From: SHVO01 sp050246995
Lineage (GTDB): Bacteria > Pseudomonadota > Alphaproteobacteria > Rhodospirillales > Rhodospirillaceae
DNA length: 64,000 nucleotides
Direction: 5' to 3'
Assembly (NCBI GenBank): GCA_050246995.1
Contig: JBFWVA010000015.1
Span: 1-64,000, forward strand
This document shows, piece after piece, positions 15,313-24,005 of the stretch. The translations under genes were made by a program, and so were the position numbers. Position 1 is the stretch's first letter. The number at the start of each line of letters is the position of its first letter. The notes below the pieces were generated by a model. The model worked only from the letters and a program-made list of their open reading frames with translations. It made no database searches and was not told the DNA's origin.

Positions 15313-15339
15313 ATAAATTATTGCAATACAATAATTTAT
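15313..15339. promoter_or_regulatory. Palindromic operator candidate upstream of the DUF2975-HTH operon
   Basis: ATAAATTATTG and CAATAATTTAT form a perfect 11-bp inverted repeat around CAATA, 46-72 bases before the DUF2975 start, in a short AT-rich island within GC-rich DNA. The size fits a dimer of a small Xre repressor. It would overlap the promoter, suggesting autoregulation. The rpsD promoter faces the other way in the same space and could also be affected. Confidence 0.6.
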
Positions 15340-15520
15340 ATATGTTTAGTGATATTAAATTATCAAGTGATTCAAGCGGTTATGAGTGTTGACTTCAGGC
15401 CCTCCATCCCTAAACTCCGGCCCGCTTCACTTCCGGGAACGCGTATTGGGCCAACGAGCCCGATACCGGCTTCGCAAGAAGCCCTACCGGGACAACAACA
15501 AACATATAAATGGACCCGAA

Positions 15521-16135
15521 ATGACCAAACGTACTGAGTCGAAGTACAAGATCGACCGTCGTCTCCAAGTAAATCTGTGGGGACGCGCCAAAAGCCCTCT
15601 GAACAAGCGTGAGTACGGCCCGGGCCAGCACGGCCAGCGCCGCAAGAAGCCGTCGGACTACGGCGTGCAGCTCATGGCGAAACAGAAGCTGAAGGGCTAC
15701 TACGGCAACATCTCCGAGAAGCAGTTCCGCAAGTACTACGAAGAAGCCATGCGCCGTAAGGGCGACAACGGCGAGAACTTGATCGGCATTCTCGAAAGCC
15801 GTCTCGACGCCATCGTTTATCGCATGAAGCTGGCCATTACGCCGTTCGCGGCGCGCCAGCTCGTGAGCCACGGCCACCTCACCGTCAACGGCCGCCGCGT
15901 CACCGTGTCGTCGTACATGGTGAAGATCGGCGACAAGATCGAAGTGCGCGGCAAGTCCAAGGAACTCGCGGTGATCAAGGAGGCTTCCGAGTCTCCGGAA
16001 CGCGACGTGCCGGATTACATCGAAATCGACCACAGCAAGTATGTGGGCGAACTGAAGCGCATCCCGGGCCTGAAGGACGTTCCGTACCCCGTCCAGATGG
16101 AACCGAACCTCGTGGTTGAGTTCTACTCGCGCTAA
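15521..16135 (+). CDS. rpsD: 30S ribosomal protein S4
   Basis: The 204-residue protein starts MTKRTESKYKIDRRLQVNLWGR and contains KREYGPGQHGQRRKK and the S4 RNA-binding domain (SRLDAIVYRM...LVSHGHLTVNGRRV). S4 nucleates assembly of the small subunit by binding 16S rRNA. The N-terminus lacks zinc-binding cysteines, the usual alphaproteobacterial form. The ATG at 15521 fits all relatives; a longer open frame upstream has no homology. It stands outside the ribosomal protein operons, as is usual in this class, and is followed by a strong terminator. Confidence 0.97.
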   Translation: MTKRTESKYKIDRRLQVNLWGRAKSPLNKREYGPGQHGQRRKKPSDYGVQLMAKQKLKGYYGNISEKQFRKYYEEAMRRKGDNGENLIGILESRLDAIVYRMKLAITPFAARQLVSHGHLTVNGRRVTVSSYMVKIGDKIEVRGKSKELAVIKEASESPERDVPDYIEIDHSKYVGELKRIPGLKDVPYPVQMEPNLVVEFYSR

Positions 16136-16194
16136 CATTTTACGCGGTCGCGTTTTCTACGAAAACGCTCCGGGAGCGCCGAACACGAACCGAA

Positions 16195-16222
16195 AGGGGC
16201 CCCAGCAATGGGGCCCTTTTTT
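16195..16222 (+). terminator. Rho-independent terminator after rpsD
   Basis: GGGCCCCA (16197-16204) and TGGGGCCC (16209-16216) form an 8-bp GC stem with a 4-base loop, followed by six T residues. It lies 60 bp beyond the rpsD stop. Confidence 0.88.
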
Positions 16223-16375
16223 GTTACCTCCGGAGATGTTTTATCTCTCGTTGGCTACATCGGGAGATATTTATGCGTCATTTCGAATGCTGGGCGGGTA
16301 TAGGCTGACGCGCCCGTTGCGCGTAGGAGAGCTTTTCCCGATGCTTGGGCGTTATATCGCCTCAAGGAGCCGCCC

Positions 16376-17473
16376 GTGCGCCATCAGATCGCCTTCACGT
16401 CCGTCCTCGCCGCGACCTTCGCCGGCGCGGTGATGTGCGCCGCGCCGGCCATGGCGGACGCACCTGAGATCCTCGGCCTTCAGAACAAGACCATCGGCTT
16501 CGCGCTGACCAGCACGCGCTGGGGCATCTATGAGACGAAGGACGGCAAGCAGGAATGCCCGAACGGTTTCAACGCGGGGCCGCGTGACCAGTTCAAAGCG
16601 CTGTATCCCGAAGGCGGCACGGTCGAAGGCACGCAGCTCGAGCGTGAGATCGCGGTGCGCAATCCCACGGAAAAGGAAGACCGTTTCCCGTACAACGAAA
16701 TCGAAGGGAAAATCGGCATCGGCCTGAACCTCGACGGGCGCGTGGGCCCGAAGGATTTCACCTCGCCGGACGGCGAGAAGGGCATCGACAACGCGTTCTA
16801 CCGCTCAATCGGTTGCATTCGCATGTTCCGCGGTGAAGCGTCCTACGCGCACTTCACCGAGTTGTGGGTCCGTGAATTCGAGAACAACCGCATCCTCGTT
16901 GAACTCGCCGACGTCGACAGCCTGGAAAATGACGATCATGTCGTCGTGAATCTGTATCGCGGTAAAGACAAGCTGATCATGGACGTGAACGGGCAGAAGG
17001 TGATGCCCGGCGGTTCCAACCGCATCGACGACCGCTTCAGCAAGAAGTACACGACGCGCCTGAAGGGCAAGATCGAGAACGGCGTACTGACCACCGAGCC
17101 GGCCGATATCCATTGGGCCTGGTCGTCGTGGTACTCCGATCCGTATGGCTATCTGTTCAAGCAGGCGCGCTTGCGCGTGAAGCTGGACCCGTCGGGAGAA
17201 AGCGCGGAAGGCCTCCTGGGCGGATACAACGATATCGATACTTTCCGCCAGACGTTGCTGCGCGGCTATTCTACGCATCACTCGGGCTACGGCGACATGT
17301 CGCAGCCCTCGATGTCACGCGCGCTGTTCCGCAACGCCGATGGAATTCCTGGCCCCGACGGCAAGAACACCGCGATCTCGTCCTCGCTGGTGGTGAAGTT
17401 CACGCAGGTCTTCATCCAGCATCCGGATGCGAAAGTGGCCGCGGCGCCGCCCGGCGCGGCGACCAGCCGCTAA
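16376..17473 (+). CDS. Secreted protein of unknown function (365 aa)
   Basis: The GTG start at 16376 is preceded by AAGGAG at 7 bases. The product begins with a signal peptide (AATFAGAVMCAAPAMA, cleavage near residue 27) and continues as a soluble beta-rich protein without membrane segments. Segments such as YRSIGCIRMFRGEASYAHFTELWVRE, LYRGKDKLIMDVNGQKVMPGG and PADIHWAWSSWYSDPYGYLF are well formed but match no family I can name. A pattern of Asp and Asn with HSGYGDMSQPS near residue 305 may be a binding site; that is speculation. It ends at a terminator and seems to be monocistronic. Confidence 0.8.
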   Translation: MRHQIAFTSVLAATFAGAVMCAAPAMADAPEILGLQNKTIGFALTSTRWGIYETKDGKQECPNGFNAGPRDQFKALYPEGGTVEGTQLEREIAVRNPTEKEDRFPYNEIEGKIGIGLNLDGRVGPKDFTSPDGEKGIDNAFYRSIGCIRMFRGEASYAHFTELWVREFENNRILVELADVDSLENDDHVVVNLYRGKDKLIMDVNGQKVMPGGSNRIDDRFSKKYTTRLKGKIENGVLTTEPADIHWAWSSWYSDPYGYLFKQARLRVKLDPSGESAEGLLGGYNDIDTFRQTLLRGYSTHHSGYGDMSQPSMSRALFRNADGIPGPDGKNTAISSSLVVKFTQVFIQHPDAKVAAAPPGAATSR

Positions 17474-17488
17474 GGACAATACCCAAAC

Positions 17489-17517
17489 AAAAAGGGCCCC
17501 ATCGCTGGGGCCCTTTT
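17489..17517. terminator. Bidirectional terminator between convergent genes
   Basis: AAAGGGCCCCA and TGGGGCCCTTTT form an 11-bp stem with a TCGC loop, A-run on the left and T-run on the right. It can serve the 365-residue gene on the plus strand and grxD on the minus strand. Confidence 0.85.
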
Positions 17518-17539
17518 CATTTCAGCGATCTGAGGCCTG

Positions 17540-17869
17540 TTAGGCGGTCGGGATCTGCTTGTCCTTGAACAGCGTCTCGAGTTCGCCGCTTTCGGCCATC
17601 TCGCGCACGATATCGCACCCGCCGACGAACTCACCCTTCACATAGAGCTGCGGGATGGTCGGCCACTGGGTGAATTCCTTGATGCCTTCGCGGATGCCCT
17701 GATCGGCGAGGACGTTGACGCCCTTGTAGGGGACGCCGAAGTGGTTGAGCACCTGGACGACGGCGGCCGAGAAGCCGCACTGCGGGAACTGCGGCGTGCC
17801 CTTCATGTAGAGAACGACGTCGTTCTCGCCGATGTCCTTCTGGATCTGCTCAATAGCGGGATTGGTCAT
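17540..17869 (-). CDS. grxD: Monothiol glutaredoxin Grx4/GrxD
   Basis: The 109-residue protein has the monothiol active site CGFS at residues 31-34 in the context MKGTPQFPQCGFSAAVV, then WPTIPQLYVKGEFVGGCDI, which binds glutathione. Grx4 proteins hold a 2Fe-2S cluster bridged by glutathione and pass it on, often together with BolA. In many alphaproteobacteria grxD lies next to bolA and purL; here bolA is about 6 kb away with unrelated genes between. The start at ATG 17869 fits the family length of about 110. Confidence 0.95.
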   Translation of the reverse strand: MTNPAIEQIQKDIGENDVVLYMKGTPQFPQCGFSAAVVQVLNHFGVPYKGVNVLADQGIREGIKEFTQWPTIPQLYVKGEFVGGCDIVREMAESGELETLFKDKQIPTA

Positions 17870-17953
17870 GATGGTGTCCTTAAAGGGGAAAGCCCCGGTA
17901 TGACGGGAATATAGGCGGTGGGCCGGGGAGTACAAGAGCCCCCGAAAGCCCCA

Positions 17954-18244
17954 TCAACCGGCTTTGCGGCCGCCCATCGCCGGCCCCGGCGCGGCGGGCC
18001 GGCCGCCGCTCTTGAGGCAATCCTCGAGCGAAACGAAGGGGATGAAATTGCGGATGCTGTCGTAGTTGCGCGCCGCCGTCGTGACGCACTCGCCGTTCGG
18101 CAGTTTCTTGGTCGGCGGCGGCGGAGCGCCTTGCGCGGGGTTGCTGAATTGTCCCGGCATGCCTGGCGCGGGCAAGGACGGCATCCCTTGAGCGGAAGCG
18201 GCCCCGGAGGAAAGCAAAACGAGCGCGACGGTCACATATTTCAT
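17954..18244 (-). CDS. Small secreted Pro-rich protein (96 aa)
   Basis: ATG 18244 opens a signal peptide (MKYVTVALVLLSSGAASAQG), with cleavage after ASA. The mature part of about 77 residues has a Pro/Gly-rich stretch (PAPGMPGQFSNPAQGAPPPP), then a compact segment with two cysteines (GECVTTAARNYDSIRNF and LEDCLKSG), probably a disulfide. I do not recognise a family. It lies downstream of the response regulator gene on the same strand, 100 bp away. Confidence 0.65.
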   Translation of the reverse strand: MKYVTVALVLLSSGAASAQGMPSLPAPGMPGQFSNPAQGAPPPPTKKLPNGECVTTAARNYDSIRNFIPFVSLEDCLKSGGRPAAPGPAMGGRKAG

Positions 18245-18344
18245 CGCGCGATTTTACCCCTTTGGCGGCTCCTCGTCACGTCTCGCCGCGCCGCGTTACG
18301 GTCATATTAAGCAGTGGTGGGCGCGGACGTTGCGCAACCCCAAA

Positions 18345-18836
18345 CTACTGAAAACGTCGAAGATCGCCAGTGGCGATGCGCTCGTAGTCGCCCGGCAGTT
18401 TCAAGGCCGGCGGGGCGGCGAGGGCGCGTTCGACCGTCTTTATGAAAATATCCGGTGCGACGGGTTTGACGACGTAGCCGTTCACGTCGAGACCCTTGGC
18501 GGCGCGCACCACATCCATCTCGCCGTGGCCGGTGAGCAGGATGAACCGTTGATCTCGCTTGATGTGAGGATTCTTGCCCGTGCGGATGGTTTGCAGGAAT
18601 TGGATGCCGTTGATCGGTTTCATGTTGAAATCGCAAATGATGACATCCACCCCGCGGCGGGCGTCGATACGTCCGAGGGCGGTGCCGACGCTATCGGCGC
18701 GCACGGTTTCGTCGGCGCCAAAGTGCTTCAGGATCTCGTTGATCACGTCGATCATGTAGCCGTGGTCGTCCACCACCAGGAAGCGGCGGCCGTTGAGGAT
18801 GGTGCGGTCGCGCGCGGTAGGCTGCGCTTCTGACAT
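18345..18836 (-). CDS. Single-domain response regulator (CheY-like)
   Basis: The 163-residue protein is one receiver domain with an N-terminal extension of about 17 residues. The acidic pair is in RRFLVVDDHGYM, the phosphoacceptor Asp in VDVIICDFNMKPING, the switch Thr in ILLTGHGEMD, and the Lys in NGYVVKPVAP. There is no output domain, so it must act by protein contact. A similar stand-alone receiver is found at 49936-50397, with the same LDxNGxxVKPV segment. No kinase is directly adjacent; the hybrid kinase at 21739 is the nearest candidate partner. Confidence 0.88.
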   Translation of the reverse strand: MSEAQPTARDRTILNGRRFLVVDDHGYMIDVINEILKHFGADETVRADSVGTALGRIDARRGVDVIICDFNMKPINGIQFLQTIRTGKNPHIKRDQRFILLTGHGEMDVVRAAKGLDVNGYVVKPVAPDIFIKTVERALAAPPALKLPGDYERIATGDLRRFQ

Positions 18837-19011
18837 CCTGAGGCTCCCTTGCGCGATCGGCGGAGTTTTGCTTATGGGCCCACACTCACAGGGGCGTGAC
18901 CTTTTGTCCTTAAAAAAACGCTCCGGAACTAGGGCGGTTGCCGAGATGGCAATAGATCGGGGGCTGATTTCTCGTTACGTTTCGGCATCGCTTTTTCGGG
19001 GAGGATTGATC

Positions 19012-20106
19012 ATGAAAATTAAACACGTTCTTGTCGGGCTATCGTTCGCCGCGCTCGCCGTTTCCATGCCTGCCGCCGCGCAGGAGAAAGGCGGATTGGA
19101 CGAAACCGGCCCGTATGACGTTGTCGCCGGCTGGTTCAAGCCGGGCATCGAAGGCTTCGACCAACGCGCTGTGGCGGTGAATGCCGAGGATCCGAACCGC
19201 GTCTTCGTGGGTTTCGTCGACCGTAACGACACGCGCGCCGGACATCCTTTGTTATCGGCCGACGGCAAGGTGATCGGCAAAACCGTTGTCGTGAAGGACG
19301 AGAAGGATCTCGCCAAGGGCGACGTGAACAACATCCTGGTGCTGAACGCCGACGGCAAGGTGATCGAGAACTGGTCGCAGTGGAACGCCGAGATCTCGAT
19401 CCCTCATCATATTGTCATCGATCCGTACGATCCCGAGCACCATGTGTGGGTGGTCGACCGCTTCAATCACCGCATCCTGAAGTTCACCAACGACGGCAAG
19501 CAATTGGTGATGAAGATCGGTGAGAAGGGCGTGCGCGGGAACGACCAAAACCACTTCAATGATCCGGCGAGTATCAATTTCCTGCCCGACGGCACGTTCT
19601 TCGTCGCGGACGGCTACACGAACTCGCGCGTGGTGAAATTCGACAAAACTGGAAAGTACGTGACGGCGTGGGGCACCAAGGGTTCGGGCCCGAGCCAGTT
19701 CAATCTGGTGCACTCGGTGGGGATCGACGCCAACCGCCGCCTGTACGTGGCGGACCGCGTCAACAACCGCATCCAGATTTTCGATGAGAACGGCAAGTTC
19801 CTGGATCAGTGGCCGAACGTGCGAAGTGTGACGCGCGTAGTCGCCACGGAAGACGGCGGCATCTGGGTGGCCGCGGCCGGCTACAATCGCTTCGCCAAAT
19901 TCGACACCAACGGCAAGCTTCTGTCGTACTGGGGCATCTTCGGCGACGAGCCGGGCCTGATGGACAACCCGCATCAATACGACGTCGATAACGCCGGCAA
20001 CCTGTATGTGGCCGATGCCAACAACAACCGCGTCCAGAAGTTCACGCCCAAGAAAGGCGCCGACAAAGCCAGGCTGATGGGACAAGAAGTGAAGCTGAAG
20101 AAATAA
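19012..20106 (+). CDS. Secreted NHL-repeat beta-propeller protein
   Basis: The 364-residue product starts with a signal peptide (MKIKHVLVGLSFAALAVSMPAAAQ). Several NHL repeats follow, recognisable by VVDRFNHRILKFTNDGKQ, VADGYTNSRVVKFDKTGKY, VADRVNNRIQIFDENGKF and VADANNNRVQKFTP, which build a six-bladed propeller. Related periplasmic proteins resemble peptidyl-alpha-hydroxyglycine lyase, but catalytic residues cannot be assigned with confidence here. A strong ribosome site (GGGGAGG) precedes ATG 19012, and a terminator follows at 20130-20165, so it is monocistronic. Confidence 0.85.
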   Translation: MKIKHVLVGLSFAALAVSMPAAAQEKGGLDETGPYDVVAGWFKPGIEGFDQRAVAVNAEDPNRVFVGFVDRNDTRAGHPLLSADGKVIGKTVVVKDEKDLAKGDVNNILVLNADGKVIENWSQWNAEISIPHHIVIDPYDPEHHVWVVDRFNHRILKFTNDGKQLVMKIGEKGVRGNDQNHFNDPASINFLPDGTFFVADGYTNSRVVKFDKTGKYVTAWGTKGSGPSQFNLVHSVGIDANRRLYVADRVNNRIQIFDENGKFLDQWPNVRSVTRVVATEDGGIWVAAAGYNRFAKFDTNGKLLSYWGIFGDEPGLMDNPHQYDVDNAGNLYVADANNNRVQKFTPKKGADKARLMGQEVKLKK

Positions 20107-20129
20107 AGCGTCTCACAACGCTGGGACTG

Positions 20130-20165
20130 AAAAGGCGGCGCCCCTCGGGACGCCGCCTTTTTCTG
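20130..20165 (+). terminator. Rho-independent terminator after the NHL gene
   Basis: AAAAGGCGGCG (20130-20140) pairs with CGCCGCCTTTTT (20151-20162) across a short loop that itself has CCC/GGG complementarity. A T-run ends it. Confidence 0.85.
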
Positions 20166-20262
20166 TTAGAGGCCTGATTCCATTGCGTTGTGCGCCGTAT
20201 TTGCAAAGTAATCGCAATCGTTTACCAGACTCGCTTGTAACGCATGGCAGTTTCCCGCAATC

Positions 20263-21672
20263 GTGACCATGACTCTGGCGCAAGAGCTACTTACATCGGG
20301 GGCTGTAAGGTTTGTTTCCCCCTCAATGTCCAGCGCCTGTCCGGCAGAGCGACCGCCTTACGTCATGACCGATTCACTCTTGAGCTGCCCGGAGCAAGCG
20401 CTGGCTGCATCCGCGGATTCGTGCGAGCCAGCAGATCCCAAGGCTTGGTGCCGGCGCATCAAAGCGCAAGCGGAACCCGCCACCGAAAATCTGCCCGTTG
20501 TCCTGAGAGGCGATGCTTCGAAGCCGCTCGACGAAAGCGCCGCGTGGCTGCTCGAGAATGGGCGCGTGGAGTTGGACTATCTGTACAACTTCATTAAACC
20601 GCTTGGTCACGTCGTGCTGCTCGCGGACGCCAGCGGCACGATCATCGGCCATCGCGGCGAGCGGGTCGAAAATTCGCAATATCGCTACTGGGTATCCTGG
20701 TTCAACGATGCGCCCGAAGCGATCAAGGCCGCCGAAGCCAGTGCCGGCGGACTGGTCTGTTCAGGCGCGCTGCTCATCGATGACAAGGATGAGGTGCTGG
20801 GCATTCTGTGCGCGACGACGCCGCAACCGGGCGCCTCGCCTTATTCGCACGTGATGACGGGCGCTTTAGCGGCGACAGCCGGGCGGATGATCGAAGAGCG
20901 CCATTTCCGTGCAAAGTACCGGGCTTACTGGGTGATCGCCATACGTCCGCAGAAGGAACTCGGCCCCGGTGCGCTGGTGGCGGTGGACAGCAAACGCCGC
21001 ATCGCCGCCGCTGACCGTTTCGCGCGGCGTTACCTGCGCGAGGCGGGCCACGATGTCCACGCGCCGCTTGACCTGTGGGATGTGTTTGAAGGGGCCAATC
21101 AATTACCGTGGCGCCGCCGCGACGGAGATGCGGCGGTGCAGCTCACACGGGTGCGCGACGGCGAGGTGCGCACGGCCTTGATCACGCCGCCGCTTTCACC
21201 CGCCCGCAACCTTTCGCCTGAACAGCGCGAGTTTCAGACGCGCCCGCGCATACCGTCGTTGATTTCCGGCACGATTGAACCCACCGCGCAGCGCCACGCG
21301 GGAGGCCTTCCGGCGCCGGTCGTGGCGCGCGTCACGCGCCATATCGAGACGCACCTCGGAGAAAGCATCAGTTTGCGCAAACTGGCGGTCGAGGCGGGCC
21401 TGTCGCCCTATCACTTCGCGCGCGCGTTCAAGCAATCCCAGGGCATTACACCGTTGCGCTTCGTTCTCGAACGCAGGCTGGCCCGCGCGCGCGAATTGCT
21501 CGCGGCCAGCGCCTTATCCCTCTCCGATATCGCCCATGCCGTTGGTTTTGCTGATCAAAGTCATTTCAGCCGCCGGTTCCGCGACCTTGAGGGGGTTTCC
21601 CCCGGTCGGTACCGGCGCCAGTTCAGCGGCGTAAAAACCCCCAGCGGTTCCGAAGGCACCCGCGCCGCGTAG
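20263..21672 (+). CDS. AraC-family transcription regulator with AcoR-like sensory N-terminus
   Basis: The C-terminal 100 residues hold two helix-turn-helix units of the AraC/XylS type: ISLRKLAVEAGLSPYHFARAF and LSLSDIAHAVGFADQSHFSRRF, ending GVSPGRYRRQF. The first 330 residues resemble the GAF-like sensor of AcoR regulators, with LLADASGTIIGHRG and GGLVCSGALLIDDKDEVLGIL. The total of 469 residues is long for AraC proteins and fits this fusion. The start may be ATG 20263 or an internal ATG at 20365; the ribosome site is weak at both. The ligand and targets are unknown. The kinase gene follows on the same strand after 66 bp. Confidence 0.85.
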   Translation: MTMTLAQELLTSGAVRFVSPSMSSACPAERPPYVMTDSLLSCPEQALAASADSCEPADPKAWCRRIKAQAEPATENLPVVLRGDASKPLDESAAWLLENGRVELDYLYNFIKPLGHVVLLADASGTIIGHRGERVENSQYRYWVSWFNDAPEAIKAAEASAGGLVCSGALLIDDKDEVLGILCATTPQPGASPYSHVMTGALAATAGRMIEERHFRAKYRAYWVIAIRPQKELGPGALVAVDSKRRIAAADRFARRYLREAGHDVHAPLDLWDVFEGANQLPWRRRDGDAAVQLTRVRDGEVRTALITPPLSPARNLSPEQREFQTRPRIPSLISGTIEPTAQRHAGGLPAPVVARVTRHIETHLGESISLRKLAVEAGLSPYHFARAFKQSQGITPLRFVLERRLARARELLAASALSLSDIAHAVGFADQSHFSRRFRDLEGVSPGRYRRQFSGVKTPSGSEGTRAA

Positions 21673-21738
21673 CGATTCTCAAGCAAGGGCGCACAATCCA
21701 CCGCAAGGGCGTGAAAGAAGGCTTGGGACCCGCCCTGT

Positions 21739-23418
21739 ATGAACACGCACGCCCCGGACCGACGCCTGGGGGCACATACAGGACAAGACATGAGCGACAA
21801 GATCCGCGAGACCGGACGGTCTCGCTTGGTGCTCGGCGCGCAATTCATTCAAGCGGCGCGGCACGGTTTAATGATCATGGCGGCGGGCCCGGACAACGAT
21901 GTCAGGGTCCTTTTTGCAAATGCGGGCGTGGAATCCATCACCGGCTATCCGGCGGCGGAGATCGAAGGGCGATGCCCGCGGTTCCTGCTGGCGCAAGGGG
22001 ACGATCCCGCCGAGGTGGAGGGGCTATGCGCCGCCATTGCCGCGGGACGCCCGGTCTCCGTGTTGATCCGCAGCACGCGCAAGGACGGCGAGACATTCTG
22101 GGCGGCTATCGATGTTGACCCCGTGCGTGACGCGGGGCGGGTCGTACATTGCATCGCCACGATACAGGATGTGAGCGAACGGGCCCTCGCGCACGCGCGC
22201 CTCGCACAACTGAGCCAGCTTGAAACCGTGGGCCGGCTGACCGGCGCCATCGCACACGATTTCAACAATATCCTGGCCTCGGTCCGCTCGTTCGCCGGAT
22301 TGCTCGCGGATGCGGTCCCTGAGACAAGCGACGAGCATCAGTACGCCACACGGATCGTCGCGGCGTGCCGCAGGGCGGCGGACATGGTCCGTCAGTTGCT
22401 TGCCTTCGTACGGGCGCACGATGCCGCGCGCGAGCGCGTGCATATCGACGATATCGTGAACGAAGTCGCGGCGTTGTTGCAGACGCGGCTGGACCACGCG
22501 ACGACACTGTCTGTCGGTCCCCTCAAGGCCAAATCCACGGTGCTCGCCAATGGCAGCCAGCTTACGCAAGTGCTTTTGAACCTCGCCATCAATGCCTGCG
22601 ACGCGATGGCGTCGGCCGGCGGCGAGCTGCGGATCTCCACACAAGATACTCTTATCGACAACAACGATGCCCTGCCGTTCGACGCCGGTCTGCACGGCGA
22701 CGAAAGCGGGTACATTTATGCGTCGGGTCAACTGATGGCCGGTGCGCCTTATGTGCGTGTCTCAGTCGCCGATATGGGAAGCGGGATTCCAAAGGCGATC
22801 GCCGAAAGCATCTTCGAGCCGTTTTTCAGCACCAAGGACAAACGGCGCGGATCGGGTCTCGGCCTCGCCATTGTCCGCAGCATCGTCGCGACCTACGGCG
22901 GCGTGCTCACCGTTCAGAGCCGGCCCGGCGCAGGATCGACGTTCGACTTCTACCTGCCGGCCGAGACCGTCCTGTTTCCCCAGCCCGCCGTAGAAACGCT
23001 CGCCGAGATAAACGACAAGGGCGGCGCGGCGGGGTGCGAGCGCTTGCTGCTTGTCGATGACGATGTCGACGTCGCCGATGCGTTCTCGATTTCGCTGGAG
23101 CACCTTGGGTATGCGGTGACGCGGGCTTATCACCCGGCGCGCGCGCTCGCGCTTCTCAAGGCGAATCCCGCAGCGTTCGATTTGCTGGTCAGCGACAACA
23201 ATATGCCGGACATGACCGGCCTCACGCTCATCCACGAGGCCAAAAAGCTCAACCCCCGTCTCAAGGCGGTTCTGTGTTCAGGCTCGGGCAACGCGGAGGA
23301 AGACCGGGTCCAAACGACAGAGGCGGAAGGTTTCTTCGGTAAACCCGGATCTCCTTTGACCCTGGCGCGGATCGTGCGCGCGGTCCTTGATGGGCAGGTG
23401 ACAGGAAAAGACCGCTAG
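21739..23418 (+). CDS. Hybrid histidine kinase with LOV-like PAS, kinase and receiver domains
   Basis: In order, the 559-residue protein has a PAS/LOV-like domain (about 35-148), a dimerization domain with phospho-His173 (GAIAHDFNNILASV), an HATPase domain with LLNLAINACDAM, DMGSGIP and RRGSGLGLAIV, and a receiver domain (about 435-555) with LLVDDDVDVAD and the acceptor Asp in LLVSDNNMPDMTG. The LOV consensus GRNCRFLQ is here GRCPRFLLA (77-85): the flavin-bonding Cys position holds Pro, and a Cys sits one residue earlier. There are no membrane segments, so it is a cytosolic sensor. An alternative start at ATG 21790 would remove 17 residues. Confidence 0.9.
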   Translation: MNTHAPDRRLGAHTGQDMSDKIRETGRSRLVLGAQFIQAARHGLMIMAAGPDNDVRVLFANAGVESITGYPAAEIEGRCPRFLLAQGDDPAEVEGLCAAIAAGRPVSVLIRSTRKDGETFWAAIDVDPVRDAGRVVHCIATIQDVSERALAHARLAQLSQLETVGRLTGAIAHDFNNILASVRSFAGLLADAVPETSDEHQYATRIVAACRRAADMVRQLLAFVRAHDAARERVHIDDIVNEVAALLQTRLDHATTLSVGPLKAKSTVLANGSQLTQVLLNLAINACDAMASAGGELRISTQDTLIDNNDALPFDAGLHGDESGYIYASGQLMAGAPYVRVSVADMGSGIPKAIAESIFEPFFSTKDKRRGSGLGLAIVRSIVATYGGVLTVQSRPGAGSTFDFYLPAETVLFPQPAVETLAEINDKGGAAGCERLLLVDDDVDVADAFSISLEHLGYAVTRAYHPARALALLKANPAAFDLLVSDNNMPDMTGLTLIHEAKKLNPRLKAVLCSGSGNAEEDRVQTTEAEGFFGKPGSPLTLARIVRAVLDGQVTGKDR

Positions 23419-23456
23419 CTTACCCTCAACCCGCATCACTCACGGGGGAGGGGCCT

Positions 23457-23978
23457 TTGCGTTTTTTCGCGGTTGCTCTTGTGCTGGGGCTTGCCACACC
23501 CACGCAGGCCGAAGTCGTCGATGTCGCCGCCAACGGCATGGAGATCAAGCAGGTCGTTCGCATTGCCGCGACGCCCGAGAAACTCTGGGCGGCGCTGATC
23601 CAACCGGCGAAGTGGTGGAGCTCCGATCACACCTTCTCCGGCGCATCGGAGAACATCACCTTCGACCCGAAGATCGGGGGCTGCTGGTGCGAGACGATGC
23701 CGAACGGCGGCGGGGTGGAGCACATGCGCGTGACCCATATGCGCCCTCCGGCGATGCTGGTGACCCGCGGTTCGCTGGGGCCTTTTTTCAATCTCGCCGC
23801 TGATGGAACGCTGACGTTCAGTTTGTCGGCGAGCGGCGCCGAGACCGAACTCACCCTGACATTCCGCGCCGGCGGTTACGTGAAGGAAGGTTTTCAGAAA
23901 TGGGCGCCGGCGGTGGACGGCGTGCTGGCCCAGCAGACCGGAAACCTCAAGAAATTCGCGGAAGCGGCCGCGAAATAG
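23457..23978 (+). CDS. Secreted SRPBCC/START-like domain protein
   Basis: A TTG start at 23457, preceded by CGGGGGAGGGG, gives a 173-residue product with a signal peptide (MRFFAVALVLGLATPTQAEV). The remainder has the SRPBCC pattern: QVVRIAATPEKLWAALIQPAKWWSSDH at the start of the domain, FDPKIGGCWCETMPNGG, and the C-terminal helix QKWAPAVDGVLAQQTGNLKKF. This fold binds hydrophobic ligands. A secreted version is less common than cytosolic ones. It is 38 bp after the kinase gene and may belong to the same transcript. Confidence 0.78.
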   Translation: MRFFAVALVLGLATPTQAEVVDVAANGMEIKQVVRIAATPEKLWAALIQPAKWWSSDHTFSGASENITFDPKIGGCWCETMPNGGGVEHMRVTHMRPPAMLVTRGSLGPFFNLAADGTLTFSLSASGAETELTLTFRAGGYVKEGFQKWAPAVDGVLAQQTGNLKKFAEAAAK

Positions 23979-24005
23979 CGCGGCGTTGACGGGCTCGGCC
24001 GCGAC

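Noticed and set aside
15386..15520. N-terminal extension of rpsD
   Set aside because: S4 proteins begin at the MTKR-type start; the extension has no homology and is better read as a leader. A regulatory RNA there was considered, but no recognised structure was seen.
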